A DNA stretch of 48,321 nt from GWB1-37-8 sp964603935 (GCA_964603935.1 CAZRWL010000008.1:1-48321), one strand, 5' to 3'; shown: positions 7,811-15,953, counted from the stretch's first letter. Program-made: numbers and translations. Notes: generated from the sequence alone by a model not told the origin.

Positions 7811-9364
7811 CTATTCACGTCCGGTTGATTTAAATGAATGTTTTGCGCTATCTTTAGAGAAATTAAAGACAAGGAAACGTGCTGAACTAATTTTGTATTT
7901 TCCTTCCAAATAAGAATTTGCGTTGGGATTTATTGCTATTGATAATCTGGGGTATCTATTCTCTAAGTCCTTTTTTATAGATTCTAAAGTCTGATTGACA
8001 TTATCCGAATTTGCAAATATTTTGCTTACTTCAGCAAGAATATTTTTAAGCCATTCTTGTTCTATGTCTCTTATTCTTACTTCAAGATTTTCGTCAGTTT
8101 TAATTGCTTTTTTTAGTGTTTCAATTTGGTCCGTAAAATCGAACTGATCCCAAGCAATTTCAGCATTCTCTATGCTAATGTTTATCATCTCTTGCGTATG
8201 TTTTTTCTTAACTTGGCATACATCGGAATACGGTGCAATAAAAATATTAAATTTTTCTAACTCCTTAATCTTGTCTTCTATCTCTGTTGACTTTATTAAA
8301 AATACTTCGCACAAGGTGTTTATAGTATTTGTAATTGCGTCTTTATCTTCTTTAGTCTTACGATTGATATTATCAAGGATAACACGATACGGCTTGTTAA
8401 GCAGTTTCCATAGTTTTACAAACCGGATCACATTCGTACAACCACCTACATTTACCATAAATATTCTTCTAGACCAGTCAACTAGATTTCGCGAATGAAT
8501 ATTCGAATAAACAACTTCATCTCCAATTCCTTCTACGAATAAAGTTATGGGAGCAAATAGAAATGCTCTCCTATTAACATCTAGCAAAAATCCAAGATCA
8601 CTCATCAAAGCCTGAGCACCGATCTGATTTAAATCAAGTAGCTTACTTTCTCTTAATTTATCTTTTAGGTCAAAATAAAAATATGCATATTTATCAAAGG
8701 ATCCAATTCTTATTATCTCCGGACTGTGCGTTGCAAAGAAATATTGTTTTCCATACTGTATTTCACTTTCCATTTCTTCCAAAAGGAATGAAACCATATC
8801 GGGATGTAGATGTAACTCTGGTTCATCAATTGCCAAGATTAAACACTTTGGATGATATACATATGTCAGAAGTAGAGAAAGCCTTCTTAATCCATCGCTT
8901 TCGGCCGCAGGCGAATAAGGATCCATCTCATCGTTTTCTCTAAAAAAAGTCATTACATTTTGAACGCCTCTCTTAGTTAGGCTTAGATGTCTTCCTAGAT
9001 ATCGTTGAATAGAGTCTCTAATTCTTATCATAATCTCCGGATGATCACTTAAATGTTGATAAAAGACACTAGGATCAAGCTCTCCACCTTGCTCTCTTTG
9101 ATATGCCAAATCAATAAACTGATAAGAATCTTGGTATTGTAATGGTACTGCTGGTATATATTGAGCAAAATATTCTTCTTTAGACCTAGAAGATCCGCTT
9201 ATTGTATTTTTTGCTTTTTGGATAATATTTTTTAGAGTTAATGTCTTGCCGGATCCATTTGGTCCAAAAAGATAGTTAATTCTTCCGAATTTTAATAATG
9301 TTTTATCATATATACTAAAAGGTAATCCAGTTAAAGTATGTTCGCTAAATAATAGTGGTTCCAT
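7811..9364 (-). CDS. OLD-family ATPase-TOPRIM nuclease
   Basis: The 517-residue product combines an ABC/SMC-type ATPase with a TOPRIM domain, the layout of OLD (overcoming lysogenization defect) nucleases. Walker A is GPNGSGKT (34-41), the signature-like segment is ESDGLRRLS (155-163), Walker B is LAIDEPELHLHP (178-187 region) and the H-loop is THS (212-214). The TOPRIM part starts with LFVEGIGDE (E278, E283) and VNVGG (about 304-308) and continues to RVILDN (D331). The tail from 340 is charged and helical. It is divergent from the methyltransferase gene across 105 bases. The promoter is TGA-TAAAAT ending seven bases before the ATG. Relatives (Old, GajA, AriA/AriB) defend against phage; the same role here is inferred. 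Confidence 0.85.
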   Translation of the reverse strand: MEPLLFSEHTLTGLPFSIYDKTLLKFGRINYLFGPNGSGKTLTLKNIIQKAKNTISGSSRSKEEYFAQYIPAVPLQYQDSYQFIDLAYQREQGGELDPSVFYQHLSDHPEIMIRIRDSIQRYLGRHLSLTKRGVQNVMTFFRENDEMDPYSPAAESDGLRRLSLLLTYVYHPKCLILAIDEPELHLHPDMVSFLLEEMESEIQYGKQYFFATHSPEIIRIGSFDKYAYFYFDLKDKLRESKLLDLNQIGAQALMSDLGFLLDVNRRAFLFAPITLFVEGIGDEVVYSNIHSRNLVDWSRRIFMVNVGGCTNVIRFVKLWKLLNKPYRVILDNINRKTKEDKDAITNTINTLCEVFLIKSTEIEDKIKELEKFNIFIAPYSDVCQVKKKHTQEMINISIENAEIAWDQFDFTDQIETLKKAIKTDENLEVRIRDIEQEWLKNILAEVSKIFANSDNVNQTLESIKKDLENRYPRLSIAINPNANSYLEGKYKISSARFLVFNFSKDSAKHSFKSTGRE

Positions 9365-9469
9365 GATAGATATTTTATCATAGAAACTAAATGAAAAATT
9401 AAACCAGTAGTTTTATGATACATTTGTACATAGTTGACTGTAGCTATCATACTATGATAGCTTGTTCTT
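9365..9469. promoter_or_regulatory. Divergent promoter region of the OLD and methyltransferase genes
   Basis: For the methyltransferase, TTGACT (9434-9439), an 18-base spacer and TGA-TAGCTT (-10 at 9458-9463) end six bases before the ATG. For the OLD gene, TAAAAT (9377-9372, minus) ends seven bases before its ATG. The heptamer TATGATA or its complement occurs four times (9376-9382, 9414-9420, 9445-9451, 9453-9459). Confidence 0.65.
9442..9462. promoter_or_regulatory. Candidate operator: 21-bp palindrome in the methyltransferase promoter
   Basis: Perfect 10-base arms AGCTATCATA and TATGATAGCT surround a single C. The palindrome fills the -35/-10 spacer and runs into the -10 box, so a bound protein would block transcription of the methyltransferase gene. 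No separate controller protein is encoded beside it. Confidence 0.6.
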
Positions 9470-12139
9470 ATGAGTCAGAATTTCAAAGCTATTTATTTTT
9501 CTGATACCCAACAACAAGTTGCTGAAACTCAAAATATCCTGACTCTTGCGTTTGGTAATAAAGATAACATCCTCTACGACAACATAAAATCTCTTTCAAG
9601 CCAAGAAATACGTGAGATTTTAGGATATGTTAATTATCTTGATCTCATAAGAGATGCTGAAGCTGAGGGTCTGCCATTAAATACTTTTTGTTTGTGGATT
9701 CTACGAAAGAAAGTGGCGCAAATGGAAAACCATAATAAACAAATTGGCCAATTAGGTTTTTTTTTAGACCCCATACACGCAACATTTAGAGGTGGCAGAA
9801 AAGATCCTCTACAAAGATGGTACCCATATTTAGAAGGATACTCGCCAAAATTTGTTGAACTTATACTTGAACAGTTTTCTCCAGATGCTAAAGTTGTGTA
9901 CGATCCATTTTCAGGTCTTGGAACTACGCCATTAGTTGCATCACAGCTTGGTCTTCGTGCGCTGTATTCTGAGGTAAATCCTTTATTGCAGTTCCTAACT
10001 AAAGTAAAAATAGATTCAAAAAATCTAGCAGGAAGAAGGAAAACATATGTTTTAGAAAGCTTAAGTGAAATCCTATCTAACCTAGAAAATCTTATTGAAA
10101 AATCTTTTCCAGACGATAAGTTATTAGACACTTATACGGCAACCTTTGGTAAAAGCAAGTTTTTTGATGAACAAACGTTTCAAAAAGTATTGAAATCTCG
10201 CTCACTTGTAGATCTTGTTGCTTGCACCTCACCTGTTGTTGCAAATTTATTAACTATAGCAATCTTGAGTAGTCTAGTGCCTAGCTCCTTATTGCAAAGG
10301 GCAGGCGATCTGAGATTTAAAACTAAGGAAGAACTTATTAGAAAAAAACTTGATTTGTTAGCTAGTATTAAAAATTACCTTGAGATTATTATAGATGATT
10401 TAAAAACAATTAAGCCGTTACCAGAAAACCCTTTGCTTATTACAGAAGATGCAAGGGATATCGAGAGTATACCATCCTTGGAAATTGACACAGTAATTAC
10501 TAGCCCTCCCTATCTTAATGGAACTAATTATTTTAGAAATACAAAAGTAGAACTTTGGTTTTTAAGGAGTTTGCAAACAAACAGTGATTTAAAAACTTTT
10601 CGAAAAAAAAGTGTTACAGCTGGAATTAATGATGTTTCTGATCGAAAAGTAAACTTTGAATTGCCTATCTCCGTACAACAAGTAGTTTCAAGTTTAGAAA
10701 AGAATTCTTATGATCGTAGAATTCCAAAGATGGTTATGCATTATTTTCAGGATATGGGATTTATATTTCAAGCTCTTAAAAGACATCTTAAAAATGAAAG
10801 TATTTTAGCAATAGATATAGGGGATTCCTTATATGGAAATATTCATGTACCAACAGATAGATTGTTGATAGACGTACTTAGCAGTATCGGCTACGAATTC
10901 GAGCAAAATATTTCACTACGCAAAAGAACATCTCGTAATGGCACTATATTGAAACAAGTTCTCTTGATATTCAGATATAGAGATGAATTGAAAAATGGAT
11001 TAAAGCAACATGACAAGCCGTGGTTAAGTAAATGGTTTGAATTTAAAACTGGTTTGCCTCATCATGCCCAACCATTCGCAAAAAGAAACTGGGGACATCC
11101 GTTGCATAGCCTCTGTTCTTATCAAGGAAAAATGAAACCTTCTTTAGCTTATTATTTAGTTAAAACTTTTGCGAAAGAAGGAGATACTATTTTAGATCCT
11201 TTTGCTGGGGTAGGAACTATTCCTTTTGAAGCTTCTTTAAATGGAATAAAGTCTTTTGGATTTGACATCAGTCCTTCAGCGTTATTTATTGGCCAAGCAA
11301 AATTAAGTAAGCCAAATTATCAAGATTCTCTAGATCTAATAGAGAAACTTAATTTATATATTGGTGAAAATAAACCAACAGAAGATGAATTAGGGGGAGC
11401 AAATTCTTTTGGATATAATAATAAACTCAAAGATTATTTTGAACAAAAAACACTTAATGAAATTTTATTGGCAAGACGATATTTCAGGATTCATCCTCCC
11501 ATAACTCAATCAGATGACTTGGTAATCTCAAGTCTTCTTCATATCCTTCATGGAAATAGACCATACGCCTTGAGTAGGAGGTCACACGGCATAACTCCCT
11601 TTGCCCCTACTGGGAGCTTTCAATATAAATCGTTAATTGGTCATTTAAAAGATAAAGTTATCAGAAGCCTTGGGGTAAATTACCCAGAAAATTTCGCAGA
11701 AGGAAAAATGTTTTTTCAAGACGCTACCCTTTGGTGGCCACGTGAGGTTGATAATTTAGATGCTATCATTACATCTCCACCTTTTTTTGACAGTACAAGA
11801 TTTCATTTGGCTAATTGGATGCGTCTTTGGTTTTGCGGGTGGGAAAAAGAAGATTTCAAAGCAAAGCCCTTATCGTTCATTGATGAAAAACAAAAACAAA
11901 CATTTGATGTATACGAACCGATTCTAAGGCAATCAAGAGAAAGACTAAAAAAAGGAGGCATTATTGTTTTTCATCTTGGAAAAAGTAGAAAATGTGACAT
12001 GGCAAATGAATTGGCGAAAATTGCTAAAAAATGGTTTAAGGTAGAAGATATATTTTCAGAGAATGTCCAACATACTGAGTCGCATGGAATAAGAGATAAG
12101 GGAACAGTTGTAGAACATCAGTTCTTAGTTCTCAGTTAA
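9470..12139 (+). CDS. DNA methyltransferase with two tandem catalytic domains (N4-C/N6-A class)
   Basis: The 889-residue product contains two amino-methyltransferase modules in tandem. The first has motif I DPFSGLGTT (145-153) and motif IV TSPPY (344-348). The second has DPFAGVGT (576-583) and TSPPF (768-772). Order I then IV, and TSPPY/F instead of DPPY, point to the beta-type N4-cytosine or related N6-adenine class. Both modules keep the SAM-binding glycines; whether both are active is open. The gene is divergent from the OLD nuclease gene, and its 3' end overlaps the convergent HNH gene by 15 bases. Taken together this looks like a type II restriction-modification unit, with the HNH protein as the cutting partner. 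No Shine-Dalgarno sequence is present; the mRNA should be leaderless. Confidence 0.85.
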   Translation: MSQNFKAIYFSDTQQQVAETQNILTLAFGNKDNILYDNIKSLSSQEIREILGYVNYLDLIRDAEAEGLPLNTFCLWILRKKVAQMENHNKQIGQLGFFLDPIHATFRGGRKDPLQRWYPYLEGYSPKFVELILEQFSPDAKVVYDPFSGLGTTPLVASQLGLRALYSEVNPLLQFLTKVKIDSKNLAGRRKTYVLESLSEILSNLENLIEKSFPDDKLLDTYTATFGKSKFFDEQTFQKVLKSRSLVDLVACTSPVVANLLTIAILSSLVPSSLLQRAGDLRFKTKEELIRKKLDLLASIKNYLEIIIDDLKTIKPLPENPLLITEDARDIESIPSLEIDTVITSPPYLNGTNYFRNTKVELWFLRSLQTNSDLKTFRKKSVTAGINDVSDRKVNFELPISVQQVVSSLEKNSYDRRIPKMVMHYFQDMGFIFQALKRHLKNESILAIDIGDSLYGNIHVPTDRLLIDVLSSIGYEFEQNISLRKRTSRNGTILKQVLLIFRYRDELKNGLKQHDKPWLSKWFEFKTGLPHHAQPFAKRNWGHPLHSLCSYQGKMKPSLAYYLVKTFAKEGDTILDPFAGVGTIPFEASLNGIKSFGFDISPSALFIGQAKLSKPNYQDSLDLIEKLNLYIGENKPTEDELGGANSFGYNNKLKDYFEQKTLNEILLARRYFRIHPPITQSDDLVISSLLHILHGNRPYALSRRSHGITPFAPTGSFQYKSLIGHLKDKVIRSLGVNYPENFAEGKMFFQDATLWWPREVDNLDAIITSPPFFDSTRFHLANWMRLWFCGWEKEDFKAKPLSFIDEKQKQTFDVYEPILRQSRERLKKGGIIVFHLGKSRKCDMANELAKIAKKWFKVEDIFSENVQHTESHGIRDKGTVVEHQFLVLS

Positions 12140-13135
12140 TCCAAGCATTATTTTATTCTGTGGAGAAACTTGATCCATCAATTTATTGTATTCTAGTAAT
12201 TTTATCAGATCATCTACTCTACGAGACAAATCCGTTGCTCCACGTACATTAAGCATTCTGTCTATGCACTTATTAACATCAATATTGGGATTTATTATTG
12301 GTTTCTTGCTAGAAATTATCGATAAATTTGCTCCTATAACCATTGCTAGCTTTTTAAGTTCACTATTTGTATAAAACTGACTTGGCCATCTATCTCTCTT
12401 GTTTCCGTTCGCTTCTCTTGAAAGCAAGACAGCATTATTTTTTCGTAATGGATATAAAAATCTAGAAGGCAATAAGTGGTCAATTGCCCAAGAATCTCGA
12501 TCTTGAATATCTAAAACTTTACCTGTCTTAAAACATTTACTTTCAAATTTTTGAAATAGTTCGGAAAAACCTATCTTTTCGCTTTCTCCTTCAAGAAGTA
12601 AATCGGCTATTCTTCGCTTAACAGAAGACTCGTGTAACTGTTCTTTTGTTCGTTTAGGATTTAAATTTGCATTTATAACAGATTTGCAACTTCGACATTC
12701 CATCTGTTTTTCAAGCGGACCCCAGCCCTTATGACCACTAAATGCAGATGCGGGCAAAATCTTACCACACGTATTGCATTGTTTCCAATAAGAGCTATGA
12801 TATTCTGTAGAAATTGTAAAGAAAGATTTCCAAAACCTTTGGGCGGCCACCGAAAGATGTGAAGTAATTTTTTTACCCCAAGCTTTGAATGGTAAATCTT
12901 TACCGGCTAAATCAACATCGGGTAGATCAGAACTTCTGCTATGAATAAACCCACAATTCTGACATTTCCAAAGTGCATTTAAATAAGATTCTATCGGACT
13001 CAAAAGGCTTTTACCGATTTGTAAGTAGTTTCGATGAGAACATTTAAGACAGGTAAAGGAAGCCCAAGCATCGAATGCTGAGATTCCTGAAAGTCTTTTA
13101 ATATCTGTTTTATTAACTGTTTTACGTCGTGCCAT
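12125..13135 (-). CDS. HNH endonuclease with zinc ribbons (probable restriction enzyme)
   Basis: The 336-residue product has four CxxC pairs, C29/C32, C58/C61, C120/C123 and C147/C150, forming two probable zinc ribbons. These are followed by an HNH core: FESKCFKTGKVLD (about 197-209), AIDHLLPSRF (D219, H220), and NNAVLLSREANGNK with N234, N243 and K246. HNH enzymes cut DNA in a metal-dependent way. The gene is convergent with the methyltransferase gene and the two share 15 bases at their 3' ends, the arrangement of a compact restriction-modification pair. Recognition sequence cannot be read. The promoter is a weak TAGAAT box 14 bases before the ATG. Confidence 0.8.
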   Translation of the reverse strand: MARRKTVNKTDIKRLSGISAFDAWASFTCLKCSHRNYLQIGKSLLSPIESYLNALWKCQNCGFIHSRSSDLPDVDLAGKDLPFKAWGKKITSHLSVAAQRFWKSFFTISTEYHSSYWKQCNTCGKILPASAFSGHKGWGPLEKQMECRSCKSVINANLNPKRTKEQLHESSVKRRIADLLLEGESEKIGFSELFQKFESKCFKTGKVLDIQDRDSWAIDHLLPSRFLYPLRKNNAVLLSREANGNKRDRWPSQFYTNSELKKLAMVIGANLSIISSKKPIINPNIDVNKCIDRMLNVRGATDLSRRVDDLIKLLEYNKLMDQVSPQNKIMLGLTEN

Positions 13136-13237
13136 AAAAATTTACTTTTATTCTACCAGAAATGTAAGAGAGAAAATAGATAAGATAAATCGGGAAGTGT
13201 TAATGTTTTTCTGTTAGAACCTTTTGCACTCCCCCTT

Positions 13238-13292
13238 TGCCGTATTTAATCCCACTTCGCCACGTTCATGTAAACTGAACGTGGTTACGGCA
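13238..13292. repeat. Nested inverted repeat
   Basis: Outer arms TGCCGTA (13238-13244) and TACGGCA (13286-13292) enclose inner arms CCACGTTCA (13260-13268) and TGAACGTGG (13276-13284) with a seven-base loop. There is a 15-base bulge on the left side only. It could be a terminator-like hairpin or a recombination site. Confidence 0.65.
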
Positions 13293-13505
13293 GGATTTCA
13301 GCTATGTTTGAGCTTCAATAATCTGTCCAATTGTTGCAGCTAATAATTTCCTATCTTTCTCTAAATCTTTCATAGTGTTCAGTTTGAGATTAATTAAATT
13401 CTAGCACCTTGAAGGCATAAATCCAAGCACTCCGTTTGCGGACCTGTCAAGGGGTGAATGAGCCTATCGTTAAGCCTTAAAGTAGAGTTGCTAAGGTAGT
13501 TGGTG

Positions 13506-13590
13506 TATAATACGAGTACAAAGACCTCGTTTCCGAATTGTCGCCGGACGGCGCGCGTTCCAGACTTACGTTTGGATAGGAAACGGGGTC
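13506..13590 (+). ncRNA. Candidate structured RNA, or terminator of the DUF3800 gene
   Basis: TATAAT (13506-13511) precedes a 12-base stem, GACCTCGTTTCC (13524-13535) with GGAAACGGGGTC (13579-13590), with one wobble pair on the plus strand. Inside is a small hairpin CGCC-GGAC-GGCG (13542-13553). The stem starts four bases beyond the stop of the DUF3800 gene. Read from the other strand it could therefore be that gene's terminator. Direction and identity are unresolved. Confidence 0.35.
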
Positions 13591-13593
13591 GAA

Positions 13594-14211
13594 CTATTTA
13601 AACTCCCAAATATCCTCCACTCTTTTTTTAAGAAGCGCCATTAAGTCTTTGTCTTTACTCTTATAATATGAACCAATTGCTCCTGCCACCATATCGGCAA
13701 ACTGAATTAAAACGTTTGTTTTCGAATCCACAAATTTTAGATCCTCAAAAATATGATTAGACTTATTATCAAGTTCTCGACTTAAATAAACTCTAAGATT
13801 ATCTCTAATTTTCTTTTCTCCCCTCTTGTCAAATTTTAACTTAGCTTTCTTTATGTATTTTCTACTATTCCTTAACACCTGCATGACGATATAGTTATAA
13901 AATGACTCCTTATTGCTTATTAGAAATGGGCTGCGGATGTTTTCTTTCTTAACTACAATTGCTCTAACTCTAAATTTGTATTTTGACACCTTTTGAAAAA
14001 ACTTACGTTTCACTTGAATACGGCTTTGGTGAAATTTAAACTCAACATTATCAGGAAATTTTAAATCTCTTTTAAGTTGCTTGATTTCAACTGCGGTTTT
14101 TTCTGCTTCTAAATCATCGTCAAAAATAACAAGTGCAATAATAAATACCGCGCTTGATCCCTTTTCAACTTTGAATCCGGGATCTCCGGAATCATCAATA
14201 AAAACAAGCAT
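13594..14211 (-). CDS. DUF3800-family protein
   Basis: The 205-residue product begins with LVFIDDSGDPGF, the diagnostic opening of DUF3800 with two acidic residues, and ends with LIQFADMVAGAIGSYY, the family's conserved C-terminal motif. DUF3800 has an RNase H-like arrangement of acidic residues and often occurs in defence and mobile loci; its activity is not established here. The promoter is TATAAT (14223-14218, minus) with six bases to the ATG, so leaderless. Its promoter is nearly a duplicate of the one of the next gene upstream (Bro-N). Confidence 0.85.
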   Translation of the reverse strand: MLVFIDDSGDPGFKVEKGSSAVFIIALVIFDDDLEAEKTAVEIKQLKRDLKFPDNVEFKFHQSRIQVKRKFFQKVSKYKFRVRAIVVKKENIRSPFLISNKESFYNYIVMQVLRNSRKYIKKAKLKFDKRGEKKIRDNLRVYLSRELDNKSNHIFEDLKFVDSKTNVLIQFADMVAGAIGSYYKSKDKDLMALLKKRVEDIWEFK

Positions 14212-14217
14212 GAAATA

Positions 14218-14247
14218 ATTATATTCCCTTTTCCCTCTTTTTTCACT
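14218..14247 (-). promoter_or_regulatory. DUF3800 promoter, duplicated at the Bro-N gene
   Basis: This stretch matches 15098-15127 at 26 of 30 positions, including the TATAAT box and a following pyrimidine-rich tract on the plus strand. The similarity suggests shared control or a promoter copied with a gene cassette. Confidence 0.6.
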
Positions 14248-15082
14248 TTCCTTTTAATCTTTTTTGCTGGTGGATTGATTTAAAATTACTCCTATTAACA
14301 ACTTTTCTTCCTGATTTTTTCTCAATTTGTCTTCTGGCAGTTCCCGCAATAGTACCGCCTTCTTTAGCCACTTTTTTATTTTGGTCAAAAGTTTTAGGTA
14401 CTTTTCTCTCTGAAATTTCCGTTGTGGCTGTCTCGGCAAGCATATTCAATACTAATTCTAAATTTGTCATGTTGTCCCGCAGGTTTTCTTTTTTTAGACC
14501 TTTAAGGCTTTTGTATTGCTTTGTTGTTAATCCTGCCCATGCCTGCGTTATTTCATCAGTCAAAATAGCAAATTCAAGTCCTTCCTTTACTCCTCTTTTT
14601 TCCCATTCGTCGGTTAATGCTTTTCTAATCTCAATACTTTTGAGCCTTTGATTTACCCACTCGGGACTGTATCCTTTCTTCAAATAAGTTTTTAGAGCGC
14701 GATTGATTGCTATTTCCGGATCGGCTGTTTCTTCCAAACGCTCGTAACCGACACGAGCTAACCACAACTTGAATGGCTCGGCATTTGGTGATGGAATGGA
14801 TTGGATAAGACGGAGCATTGTCTGGGTATCGGCAACATCCGTTAAATAATATTTTCCATCAGAAGCCTGCATTTTCAGTTGGTGACAATTTGTCACCGAC
14901 TCGCTTCCTTCTTTGCGAAGCCGTTCTGCCAACTTATTCCAATATTTTCTGGCATCAACACTGTTGGTTAATACCCTTATCACATCAACAACTGAAAAGT
15001 ACCACAATTCTTTTTTGCCGTCCCAATGACGGCGGATTTTCTGCTGATTGAAAAGAATAACTGATTTTACTTTAGATGGCAT
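14243..15082 (-). CDS. Bro-N domain protein (phage antirepressor-like)
   Basis: The 279-residue product starts with KIRRHWDGKKELWYFSVVDV, the Bro-N/antirepressor domain, continues with a DGKYYLTDVADT strand pair (about 91-102) and the conserved IQSIPSPNAEPFKLWLARVGYER (about 113-135), and ends in a basic tail. This long form is common in bacterial genomes as a putative phage antirepressor or DNA-damage-related protein. DNA binding is expected from the family; the target is unknown. A TATAAT box (15103-15098, minus) lies 15 bases before the ATG. Located at the right edge of the accessory block. Confidence 0.85.
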   Translation of the reverse strand: MPSKVKSVILFNQQKIRRHWDGKKELWYFSVVDVIRVLTNSVDARKYWNKLAERLRKEGSESVTNCHQLKMQASDGKYYLTDVADTQTMLRLIQSIPSPNAEPFKLWLARVGYERLEETADPEIAINRALKTYLKKGYSPEWVNQRLKSIEIRKALTDEWEKRGVKEGLEFAILTDEITQAWAGLTTKQYKSLKGLKKENLRDNMTNLELVLNMLAETATTEISERKVPKTFDQNKKVAKEGGTIAGTARRQIEKKSGRKVVNRSNFKSIHQQKRLKGK

Positions 15083-15097
15083 ATTGTTAATAATTTT

Positions 15098-15127
15098 ATT
15101 ATATTCTCTTTTCCGCCATTTTTCACT
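15098..15127 (-). promoter_or_regulatory. Bro-N gene promoter, duplicate of the DUF3800 promoter
   Basis: TATAAT on the minus strand at 15103-15098 within a 30-base segment that matches 14218-14247 at 26 positions. Confidence 0.6.
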
Positions 15128-15159
15128 AGGTCAATTAAGGAGGTTCTGATTTTTTCGCC

Positions 15160-15229
15160 TTGACAAGGGGAGGAAAAGTTAATAAACTAAAAATGAGTGC
15201 CCGCCTAAGCGGCGGACAAAAAAGGAGGT
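15160..15229 (+). promoter_or_regulatory. Promoter, leader hairpin and Shine-Dalgarno of the channel-like gene
   Basis: TTGACA (15160-15165), 17 bases, TAAACT (15183-15188). The leader contains the hairpin CCGCC-TAAGC-GGCGG (15201-15215), then AGGAGGT (15223-15229), eight bases before the ATG at 15237. This is one of only two strong ribosome-binding sites noticed in the window. Confidence 0.7.
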
Positions 15230-15236
15230 GAAAAAT

Positions 15237-15902
15237 ATGACACAAGATATCGGTCAAACACTCCTTGCTTCTCTAAATAACGGAATTGCAGTGGTCGTAA
15301 GTTTTGTTCCGAAAATAATTGCCGGGACAATAGTTCTTCTTATCGGTATCATTATTGCTTCGATTCTAAAACAGGTTGTTTTGCAAATTTTTAACGCTCT
15401 TAGGATAGAGAGCTTTTTGAAAAGATACGGTGTTCCCGAAGCAAAAGAAGAATTTTCCTGGTCCAATATATTTTCCGAAATTGTCAGATGGTTTGTCATT
15501 ATTATCTTCCTGCTTCCGACAGCAGATATTTGGGGATTGCCAAGAGTTGTAACAATTCTTAACCAATTCCTGCTTTACCTGCCAAATGTTCTTGTTGCAG
15601 TTATTATTGCTGTTGTAGGATTTGTATTGGGAAGCCTGGCGCATGACTTGATTTTGGCATCTGTAAAAGGCATATCGTACAGTACGGCAAATACCATAGC
15701 GTCTGTTGCCCGGTGGGCTGTAAATATATTCGTAATCCTGGCAGTGCTTAATCAATTAGGCGTTGCTACGGATTTAATCAGAATATTATTTACAGGTTTT
15801 GTAGCCATGCTGGCTATTGCCGGAGGTATTGCTTTTGGTCTGGGAGGACAGAATTCAGCCAAAGACGTAGTCGAGGGAATTCGCAAGAAGTTAGTAAAAT
15901 AG
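15237..15902 (+). CDS. Mechanosensitive-channel-like membrane protein (TM-helix repeat)
   Basis: The 221-residue protein has four to five membrane helices arranged as repeats of the type found in small MscS-related proteins: VSFVPKIIAGTIVLLIGIIIASILKQ, then LYLPNVLVAVIIAVVGFVLGS, each followed by an amphipathic segment. The last helix, LFTGFVAMLAIAGGIAFGLGGQNSAKDVVEG, carries the Gly/Ala pattern and GLGGQ of the MscS pore helix. No cytoplasmic beta domain follows, so gating as in MscS is uncertain. The ATG at 15237 is preferred over the in-frame GTG at 15228, which overlaps the Shine-Dalgarno sequence. Confidence 0.8.
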   Translation: MTQDIGQTLLASLNNGIAVVVSFVPKIIAGTIVLLIGIIIASILKQVVLQIFNALRIESFLKRYGVPEAKEEFSWSNIFSEIVRWFVIIIFLLPTADIWGLPRVVTILNQFLLYLPNVLVAVIIAVVGFVLGSLAHDLILASVKGISYSTANTIASVARWAVNIFVILAVLNQLGVATDLIRILFTGFVAMLAIAGGIAFGLGGQNSAKDVVEGIRKKLVK

Positions 15903-15903
15903 C

Positions 15904-15930
15904 GCTTTAAATAATATTTAAAGCTTGTTT
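15904..15930 (+). terminator. Probable terminator after the channel-like gene
   Basis: A 21-base palindrome with arms GCTTTAAATA and TATTTAAAGC around an A is followed by TTGTTT. The stem is AT-rich, so it may be weak. The same TTGTTT also serves as -35 box of the tRNA-Glu promoter. Confidence 0.5.
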
Positions 15931-15953
15931 GGCGAATTAATATTGGGTATAAT
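15925..15953 (+). promoter_or_regulatory. Promoter of tRNA-Glu
   Basis: TTGTTT (15925-15930), 17-base spacer, TATAAT (15948-15953). The box lies 28 bases before the tRNA. Confidence 0.7.

Larger units (their letters stand above)
13136..13593. other. 458-base intergenic region with two strong structured elements
   Basis: No convincing gene. A 23-codon minus-strand frame (13302-13373, MKDLEKDRKLLAATIG...) looks like a leftover. The region carries a nested inverted repeat at 13238-13292 and a long hairpin at 13524-13590, the latter preceded by a perfect TATAAT on the plus strand. Confidence 0.6.

Noticed and set aside
13302..13373. 23-codon minus-strand frame MKDLEKDRKLLAATIG
   Set aside because: It reads like real coding sequence but is too short and has no promoter; at most a remnant.
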